Source: Halostagnicola larsenii XH-48
GTDB lineage: Archaea; Halobacteriota; Halobacteria; Halobacteriales; Natrialbaceae
DNA: 64,000 bases
Assembly (NCBI RefSeq): GCF_000517625.1
Contig: NZ_CP007055.1
Coordinates: forward strand, 1,922,001-1,986,000
Direction: 5' to 3'
The notes under the pieces were generated by a model. That model saw nothing but the letters and a program-made list of their open reading frames with translations. It ran no database searches and was not told where the DNA came from. Of the stretch, positions 58,922-64,000 are shown one piece after another. How positions within the stretch are numbered: position 1 is the stretch's first letter; each line of letters opens with the position of its first letter. Position numbers and translations under genes: made by a program.

Positions 58922-59674
58922 ATGCAGGCAACAGTACGAGACCTGGACGGTGCAGACGCAGGGGAAATCGAGCTCCCGGCGGTCTTCGACACGCAGTTCC
59001 GCCCGGACTTGATCGCCCGTGCCGTCCGCACGTCACAGGCCAACCGAAAACAGGACTACGGCGCCGACGAATTCGCGGGCATGCGAACGCCTGCGGAATC
59101 GTTCGGTAGCGGCCGCGGTATGGCCCACGTTCCGCGAGAGAACGGACGCGCTCGGCGCGTTCCACAGGCTGTCTCGGGACGAAAGGCACACCCGCCGAAA
59201 GCCGAGAAGGACCAGACTGAATCGATCAACACGAAAGAAAAGAAACTGGCCGTCCGCAGCGCCATCGCTGCGACGACCGATTCCGAACTCGTCGCCGACC
59301 GCGGCCACCAGTTCGACGACGACACCGAACTCCCGCTGGTCGTCAGCGACGAGTTCGAAGACCTCGTCAAGACGAAGGAGGTCGTCTCCTTCCTCGAGGA
59401 AGTCGGTGTCGATGCCGACATCGAGCGCGCCGACGAGGGTCGAAACGTACGATCCGGACGCGGGACAACCCGTGGCCGCAAGTACAACACGCCGAAATCG
59501 ATCCTCTTCGTCACCTCGAGCGAAACCGGTCCGTCGCGGGCCGCTCGCAACCTCGCCGGTGCCGACGTCGCGACCGCCGCCGAAGTCAATGCGGAGGATC
59601 TCGCGCCGGGTACCCAGCCGGGTCGGCTGACGATCTGGACCGAAAGCGCACTCGAGGAGGTGGCCGAGCGATGA
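58922..59674 (+). CDS. rpl4: 50S ribosomal protein uL4 (L4e)
   Basis: This 250-residue archaeal L4 has the tunnel-lining loop GRGMAHVPRENGRARRVPQA followed by VSGRKAHPPKAEK. Its C-terminal part contains NLAGADVATAAEVNAEDLAP. It starts three bases after rpl3 and its stop overlaps the rpl23 ATG by four bases. Confidence 0.97.
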   Translation: MQATVRDLDGADAGEIELPAVFDTQFRPDLIARAVRTSQANRKQDYGADEFAGMRTPAESFGSGRGMAHVPRENGRARRVPQAVSGRKAHPPKAEKDQTESINTKEKKLAVRSAIAATTDSELVADRGHQFDDDTELPLVVSDEFEDLVKTKEVVSFLEEVGVDADIERADEGRNVRSGRGTTRGRKYNTPKSILFVTSSETGPSRAARNLAGADVATAAEVNAEDLAPGTQPGRLTIWTESALEEVAER

Positions 59675-59925
59675 AATCGATCATCGACTATCCTCTCGTC
59701 ACCGAGAAGGCGATGAACGACATGGACTTCGAGAACAAGCTCCAGTTCGTCGTCAACGTCGACGCCACCAAACCGCAGATCGCGGACGTCGTCGAAGAGC
59801 GCTTCGACGTCGGTGTCACCGACGTCAACACACAGGTAACGATGAACGGAACCAAGAAAGCAACCGTCAAACTCTCCGAGGACGACGACGCGCAGGAAGT
59901 CGCCTCGCGAATCGGGGTGTTCTGA
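59671..59925 (+). CDS. rpl23: 50S ribosomal protein uL23
   Basis: This 84-residue protein begins MKSIIDYPLVTEKAMNDMDF and has the conserved LQFVVNVDATKPQIADVVEE. It binds near the exit tunnel and is the docking site for SRP. It overlaps rpl4 (ATGA) and is two bases before rpl2. Confidence 0.97.
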   Translation: MKSIIDYPLVTEKAMNDMDFENKLQFVVNVDATKPQIADVVEERFDVGVTDVNTQVTMNGTKKATVKLSEDDDAQEVASRIGVF

Positions 59926-59927
59926 GA

Positions 59928-60650
59928 ATGGGACGACGAATTCTCGGACAACGACGCGGACGCGGGACGCCGACGTTCCGCGCCCCGTCACACCGGTACA
60001 AGGCAAAGCTCGAGCACAAGAAGCCGGAGGACAGCGATGTCGTTCGCGGCACGATCGTCGACATCGAACACGATCCCGCCCGGTCGGCTCCGGTCGTCGC
60101 CGTCGAGTTCGAAGACGGCGACCAGCGGCTCATCCTCGCACCGGAGGGAGTTACGGTCGGCGACGAGATCCAGGTCGGCATCTCCGCGGAGATCAAGCCC
60201 GGGAACACGCTCCCGCTGGCGGAGATCCCCGAGGGAGTTCCGATCTGTAACGTCGAGGCGAATCAGGGCGACGGCGGCAAGTTCGCCCGTTCGTCTGGCG
60301 TCAACGCGGACCTGATCACCCACGACCGCGACGCAGCGGTCGTGCAACTTCCAAGCGGCGAGGTCAAGCGCCTCGACCCGCAGTGTCGTGCGACCATCGG
60401 CGTCGTCGCCGGTGGCGGTCGAACGGAAAAGCCGTTCGTCAAGGCAGGAAACAAGTATCACAAGATGAAAGCCCGGGGCACGAAGTGGCCCCGCGTCCGC
60501 GGTGTTGCGATGAACGCCATCGACCACCCGTTCGGTGGCGGTGGCCGACAGCACCCCGGCAAGCCCAAGTCCGTCTCGCGCGACGCACCGCCAGGGCGGA
60601 AGGTGGGCGACATTTCCTCGCGCCGTACCGGCCGAGGTGGTGACAAATGA
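59928..60650 (+). CDS. rpl2: 50S ribosomal protein uL2
   Basis: This 240-residue protein begins [20 protein letters not shown] and has [11 protein letters not shown] and [20 protein letters not shown]. The universally conserved peptidyl-transferase loop [20 protein letters not shown] carries the key His. Overlaps rps19 by four bases. Confidence 0.97.
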   Translation: MGRRILGQRRGRGTPTFRAPSHRYKAKLEHKKPEDSDVVRGTIVDIEHDPARSAPVVAVEFEDGDQRLILAPEGVTVGDEIQVGISAEIKPGNTLPLAEIPEGVPICNVEANQGDGGKFARSSGVNADLITHDRDAAVVQLPSGEVKRLDPQCRATIGVVAGGGRTEKPFVKAGNKYHKMKARGTKWPRVRGVAMNAIDHPFGGGGRQHPGKPKSVSRDAPPGRKVGDISSRRTGRGGDK

Positions 60651-61069
60651 GTTCTGATTACCGAACCGGCCGTGAAGGTGAGTTCACCTACCGCGGTCAC
60701 ACGCTCGAGGAACTGCAGGAGATGGAACTCGAGGACGTCGTGGAACTGCTCCCCGCTCGCAAGCGGCGAAGTATCGAACGCGGTCTTTCGGTCGAACAGG
60801 AGAAACTGCTCGAGAAAGCCCGCGAGAAAGACGAGGAGACGACAGCGAACACACCGATCCGTACGCACCTCCGGAACATGCCGATTCTCCCGGAGTTCGT
60901 CGGACTGACGTTTGCCGTGTACAACGGCCAGTCCTTCGAGCGCGTACAAGTCGAACCCGAGATGATCGGTCACTATCTCGGCGAGTTCCAGTTGACCCGG
61001 ACGTCCGTCGAACACGGACAGGCCGGTATCGGTGCGACTCGTTCGTCGAAGTTCGTCCCACTGAAGTGA
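60647..61069 (+). CDS. rps19: 30S ribosomal protein uS19
   Basis: This 140-residue archaeal S15/S19-type protein has [20 protein letters not shown] and [20 protein letters not shown]. The conserved C-terminal end is [20 protein letters not shown], then [12 protein letters not shown]. Head-domain protein that contacts tRNA. rpl22 follows after seven bases. Confidence 0.96.
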   Translation: MSSDYRTGREGEFTYRGHTLEELQEMELEDVVELLPARKRRSIERGLSVEQEKLLEKAREKDEETTANTPIRTHLRNMPILPEFVGLTFAVYNGQSFERVQVEPEMIGHYLGEFQLTRTSVEHGQAGIGATRSSKFVPLK

Positions 61070-61076
61070 TCAACGC

Positions 61077-61559
61077 ATGGGAATCAACTACTCAGTCGAC
61101 GCAGATCCCGACGCCACCGCGAAAGCGATGCTTCGGGAGCGTCACATGAGCCACAAGCACAGCAAGGAGGTCGCACGCGAACTCAAAGGTCGAACCGTTG
61201 GGGACGCACAGGCGTACCTCCAGGACGTCATCGACGAGAAGCAATCGGTCCCGTTCCGCTCGCACAACAGCGGCGTCGGACACCGATCGGACATCGACGG
61301 CTGGGATGCCGGCCGCTATCCGGAGAAAGTCAGCGAGGCGTTTCTCGATCTCTTAGAGAACGTGTCCTCGAACGCGGATCATCAGGGATTCGATGGCCAA
61401 TCGATGGAAATCGCCCACGTCGCCGCCCACAAGGTCGGCGAATCCGTCGGCCGAAAGCCACGAGCGATGGGACGTGCCTCGGCGTGGAATACGCCGCAGG
61501 TCGACGTCGAAATCGTCGTCGAAGAGGTCGACACCGCTGACGAGGGAGGTGACAACTGA
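61077..61559 (+). CDS. rpl22: 50S ribosomal protein uL22
   Basis: This 160-residue protein begins MGINYSVDADPDATAKAMLR and contains HMSHKHSKEVARELKGRTVG. The tunnel hairpin region is AHKVGESVGRKPRAMGRASA. The acidic tail is typical of halophiles. The rps3 ATG follows immediately after its stop. Confidence 0.96.
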   Translation: MGINYSVDADPDATAKAMLRERHMSHKHSKEVARELKGRTVGDAQAYLQDVIDEKQSVPFRSHNSGVGHRSDIDGWDAGRYPEKVSEAFLDLLENVSSNADHQGFDGQSMEIAHVAAHKVGESVGRKPRAMGRASAWNTPQVDVEIVVEEVDTADEGGDN

Positions 61560-62507
61560 ATGTCGGACGAACATCAATTCATCGAAAACGGCCTGCAGCG
61601 ATCGCAGATCGACGAGTTCTTCGAAGAGGAACTCGGTCGTGCGGGCTACGGTGGTATGGACGTCGCCAAGACGCCGATGGGAACGCAGATCGTTCTCAAA
61701 GCGGAGAAGCCGGGAATGGTCATCGGCAAAGGCGGCGAGAACATTCGGAAAGTGACGACGGCACTCGAGGAGCGGTTCAACCTCGAGGACCCCCAGATCG
61801 ACGTACAAGAGGTCGAAGAACCCGATCTGAACGCCCGAATCGTCGCCGACCGACTCTCGAACGCCCTCGAGCGCGGTTGGTACTTCCGAAAGGCCGGTCA
61901 CACGACGATCGACCGAATCATGGATGCCGGCGCACTCGGTGCCGAGATCGTCCTCTCCGGAAAGGTGACGGGCGCACGCTCGCGCGTCGAGAAGTTCAAC
62001 CGCGGCTACATCAAGCACAACGGCGAACCCGCTGAAGAGGTCGTCGACCACGGCCAGGGCGTCGCGGTCATGAAGCTCGGAACCATCGGCGTTGATGTCA
62101 AGATCATCCCGCCGGGAGCCGAACTTCCCGACGACTTCCAGATCCACGACGATATGGATCCCGAAGAGGTCGTCCCCGACGCCGTCGAAGCGAACGAAGG
62201 CGTCGAAGAACTGCTCGAGGCCGAACCGGAAGCAGACGAAGCCGCGGAGGCTGACGAGGAGGGTGCTGCCGACGCAGAGGCGGACACCGAAGCCGACGCG
62301 GACGAGGCTGACCTCGACGAAGAGGTCGTCGAGGAGGTCATCGAAGAAGAAGTCGAGTCTGAAGAAGCCGCGGCCGACGACGACTCCGCCGAGGACATCG
62401 AGGAAGATCTCGACGAACTCGAGGAAGACGTCGAAGCTGAAGCCGAGGAGCTCTTAGACGAGATGGAAGCAGCGGACGACGAGGACGCCGAGGAGGATGA
62501 TTCCTGA
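61560..62507 (+). CDS. rps3: 30S ribosomal protein uS3 with long acidic tail
   Basis: This 315-residue protein has a KH domain with [20 protein letters not shown] and the C-terminal S3 domain ending near residue 210 ([20 protein letters not shown]). The last ~95 residues are almost only Glu, Asp and Ala, a low-complexity acidic tail found in haloarchaeal S3 proteins and probably disordered. The stop and the rpl29 start share one base (TGATG). Confidence 0.96.
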   Translation: MSDEHQFIENGLQRSQIDEFFEEELGRAGYGGMDVAKTPMGTQIVLKAEKPGMVIGKGGENIRKVTTALEERFNLEDPQIDVQEVEEPDLNARIVADRLSNALERGWYFRKAGHTTIDRIMDAGALGAEIVLSGKVTGARSRVEKFNRGYIKHNGEPAEEVVDHGQGVAVMKLGTIGVDVKIIPPGAELPDDFQIHDDMDPEEVVPDAVEANEGVEELLEAEPEADEAAEADEEGAADAEADTEADADEADLDEEVVEEVIEEEVESEEAAADDDSAEDIEEDLDELEEDVEAEAEELLDEMEAADDEDAEEDDS

Positions 62508-62767
62508 TGGCGATTCTCCACGTTGCAGAAATTCGCGACATGACGGCTGCAGAGAGAGAAGCCGAACTCGAGGAGCTCGAGACCGAGCTTCTCAACCAGA
62601 AGTCCGTCCTCGCGGCCGGTGGTGCACCGGAGAACCCGGGTCGCATCGGCGAACTGGGTCGCACCATCGCGCGGATCAAAACGATCCAACAAGAAGAAGG
62701 CGACTTCGAGGGCGAGGCGTCTCGAAGCGAAGGCGGTGAAACCGCCGACGAAGCAGACGCCGAATAA
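62507..62767 (+). CDS. rpl29: 50S ribosomal protein uL29
   Basis: This 86-residue two-helix protein begins [20 protein letters not shown] and contains [20 protein letters not shown], then [16 protein letters not shown]. It has a short acidic C-terminal extension. Exit-tunnel rim protein. Overlaps rps3 by one base. Confidence 0.95.
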   Translation: MAILHVAEIRDMTAAEREAELEELETELLNQKSVLAAGGAPENPGRIGELGRTIARIKTIQQEEGDFEGEASRSEGGETADEADAE

Positions 62768-62778
62768 GCAATAGAGAA

Positions 62779-63261
62779 ATGGCACTCACACCAGAGACAC
62801 TCCCCCGACACGAACTCAACGGCCTTCCGGTCCGCGTCGTCGAAAGTGACGACGAGGGACGGGAAGGACTCGAGGGACGCGTCGTCGTCGAGACGACGAA
62901 GACGCTCTCGATCGAGGTTTGCGTTCCGCCGGAAGCGGAACGATGGCGAGACGGTTCGACCGTCGAGCGCGAGGACGGAGCGTCTCGAGTGGTGATGGTG
63001 CCGAAATCGGGCACGGTATTCGAGTTCGCGATCACAGATGAAGCCGCCGAGGACGAGAAGTCCTCGGGGACTGCGTCCAAACTGGCCAACACTCAACCCT
63101 CGTCGACCGACGAGGACCGAGCCGGCGCTAATTCCGACGGCTGTCGTGCCGACCGGCACGCCGCTGGCGAGGACGTGGCCTACGTTACGGTCGATGGATC
63201 GCGGCTGCTCTCACGACCCGCCCGACGAACAGAAACGTCAGGTGATTCACCATGGCAATAG
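62779..63261 (+). CDS. rnp1: Ribonuclease P protein component 1 (Rpp29/Pop4)
   Basis: This 160-residue Sm-like protein is a subunit of archaeal RNase P, which trims tRNA 5' leaders. Conserved parts are ETLPRHELNGLPVRVVES, GLEGRVVVETTKTLSIE, VVMVPKSGTVFEFAI and the C-terminal VTVDGSRLLSRPARR. Between them, about residues 95-135 form a hydrophilic Ser/Asp/Ala insert larger than in non-halophiles. It overlaps rps17 by ten bases. Confidence 0.92.
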   Translation: MALTPETLPRHELNGLPVRVVESDDEGREGLEGRVVVETTKTLSIEVCVPPEAERWRDGSTVEREDGASRVVMVPKSGTVFEFAITDEAAEDEKSSGTASKLANTQPSSTDEDRAGANSDGCRADRHAAGEDVAYVTVDGSRLLSRPARRTETSGDSPWQ

Positions 63262-63701
63262 GATTAGACGTAACAACGCCTCCGGAACCAGAAAACCCGG
63301 AGGAGTACGACTACGAGAAGTGTCCGTTCTACGGCGAGCTTTCCGTTCGAGGGCAGATCCTCGAGGGAACGGTCGTCTCGACGGACATGGACAAGTCCGT
63401 AGTCGTCGAGCGAGAGTACGACGTGACGGTTCCGAAGTACGACCGTCAGATGAAACGTCGCTCGCGCATCCCGGCACACGTGCCGGGCGTGCTCGAGCCG
63501 CTCTCGGTCGGTGACACGGTCAAGATCGCAGAGACCCGACCACTGTCGAAGACGAAATCGCACGTGGTCGTCGAAGTAACCGAAGAAGCGACCGCCGAGG
63601 ACCTCGCAGAGCTAACCCGTCAGAGCGAACCTGAACGGGAACTCTCCGCAGAGGACGTCTCCGCGGACGCAGACGAAGACGAAACCGACGGTGATCAGTG
63701 A
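63252..63701 (+). CDS. rps17: 30S ribosomal protein uS17
   Basis: This 149-residue archaeal S17 begins [20 protein letters not shown]. It has [40 protein letters not shown] and [14 protein letters not shown], with a 40-residue acidic C-terminal tail. It overlaps rnp1 by ten bases at its start and rpl14 by one base at its end. Confidence 0.95.
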   Translation: MAIGLDVTTPPEPENPEEYDYEKCPFYGELSVRGQILEGTVVSTDMDKSVVVEREYDVTVPKYDRQMKRRSRIPAHVPGVLEPLSVGDTVKIAETRPLSKTKSHVVVEVTEEATAEDLAELTRQSEPERELSAEDVSADADEDETDGDQ

Positions 63702-64000
63702 TGGAGGCGATGAAAGCCGACGTCACCCAGGGACTCAAGAAGGGGTCGCTGGTCACGTGTGCCGACAACACCGGCGCGCGGGAACTCAAGATCATCAGCG
63801 TCTCGGGCTACCACGGCACCAAGAGCCGCCAACCGAAGGCGGGAATCGGTGACAAAGTGACCGTCTCGGTCACCAAGGGTACCCCCGAGATGCGCCGACA
63901 GGTCCTCGAGGCCGTCGTCGTTCGCCAGCGGAAGTCGATCCGCCGGCCCGACGGCACGCGGCTGAAGTTCGAGGACAACGCGGCAGTCATCATCGACGAG
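63701..64000 (+). CDS. rpl14: 50S ribosomal protein uL14, 3' truncated by window edge
   Basis: The first 100 codons are present. They encode [60 protein letters not shown] and [20 protein letters not shown], followed by DNAAVIIDE. This is the typical archaeal L14 of about 132 residues. The ATG shares its A with the rps17 stop. About 30 residues lie beyond the window. Confidence 0.96.
   Translation, partial: MEAMKADVTQGLKKGSLVTCADNTGARELKIISVSGYHGTKSRQPKAGIGDKVTVSVTKGTPEMRRQVLEAVVVRQRKSIRRPDGTRLKFEDNAAVIIDE

Overview
The window is chromosomal DNA from a haloarchaeon (class Halobacteria). The evidence is: GC-rich sequence with strong G/C third-position bias; very acidic proteins with few Lys; archaeal-type uL3-uL4-uL23-uL2-uS19 ribosomal order; S8e, RNase P protein 1, 20S proteasome alpha and beta, archaeal DacZ and PhaE/PhaC-type polyhydroxyalkanoate synthase. 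Many genes have an AT-rich TATA-like box about 25-35 nt before the start codon and no Shine-Dalgarno, as expected of leaderless haloarchaeal mRNAs; I used this to choose starts. A Natrialbaceae-like organism is plausible, but that is inference.

Layout. 1-2.3 kb: a small C2H2 protein and bioF-bioD. 2.4-6.3 kb: TrkA-type K+ channel, HypE/ThiL-like kinase, winged-helix regulator and a divergent His-rich membrane protein. 6.4-15.6 kb: a catabolic block with SDR and F420/FMN-type monooxygenase, FMN alpha-hydroxyacid oxidase, HAD hydrolase, APH-like kinase, 3-hydroxyacyl-CoA dehydrogenase/enoyl-CoA hydratase fusion, Lrp-like regulator and acyl-CoA dehydrogenase. 15.8-18.7 kb: Lhr-type helicase. 18.7-20.5 kb: an AT-richer accessory islet with a broken IS4-type transposase, an M48 protease and a 111-bp inverted-repeat element. 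20.6-23.6 kb: nnr, moaC and a nitronate-monooxygenase-like gene.

23.7-28.4 kb is a complete polyhydroxyalkanoate locus: phaB, then phaR-phaP-phaE-phaC as one operon, with a divergent (R)-hydratase. 28.6-33.7 kb: Zn-ribbon regulator, a proteasome beta-alpha pair, a divergent phosphohexomutase and an AbrB/PIN toxin-antitoxin pair. 33.9-41.0 kb: CoA-transferase, cytidine deaminase, uridine phosphorylase, dacZ-mscS (c-di-AMP synthase with mechanosensitive channel), small membrane proteins and an aldo/keto reductase. 41.0-42.2 kb is largely non-coding, full of hairpins and partial copies of the 3' end of a tRNA-Leu gene.

42.2-57 kb: small Zn protein, TFB-like mini-protein, coaD, malic enzyme, rps8e, PhoU-like regulator, NYN protein, DapA-family lyase, gcvT-gcvH, a large Tat-exported beta-rich protein, a CinA-N protein, an HTTM membrane protein and tRNA-Gly, whose 3' end is also partly duplicated downstream. 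57.0-64.0 kb: the S10 ribosomal operon led by a SPOUT methyltransferase gene and cut by the window edge inside rpl14.

I did not see a CRISPR array, rRNA or an intact insertion sequence. The observations most worth following are the matching ~114/115-bp partial duplications behind both tRNA genes, the helix-hairpin-helix tail on PhaC, the 20-bp palindrome at the proteasome promoter, and the AbrB antitoxin frame that has no ordinary start codon.
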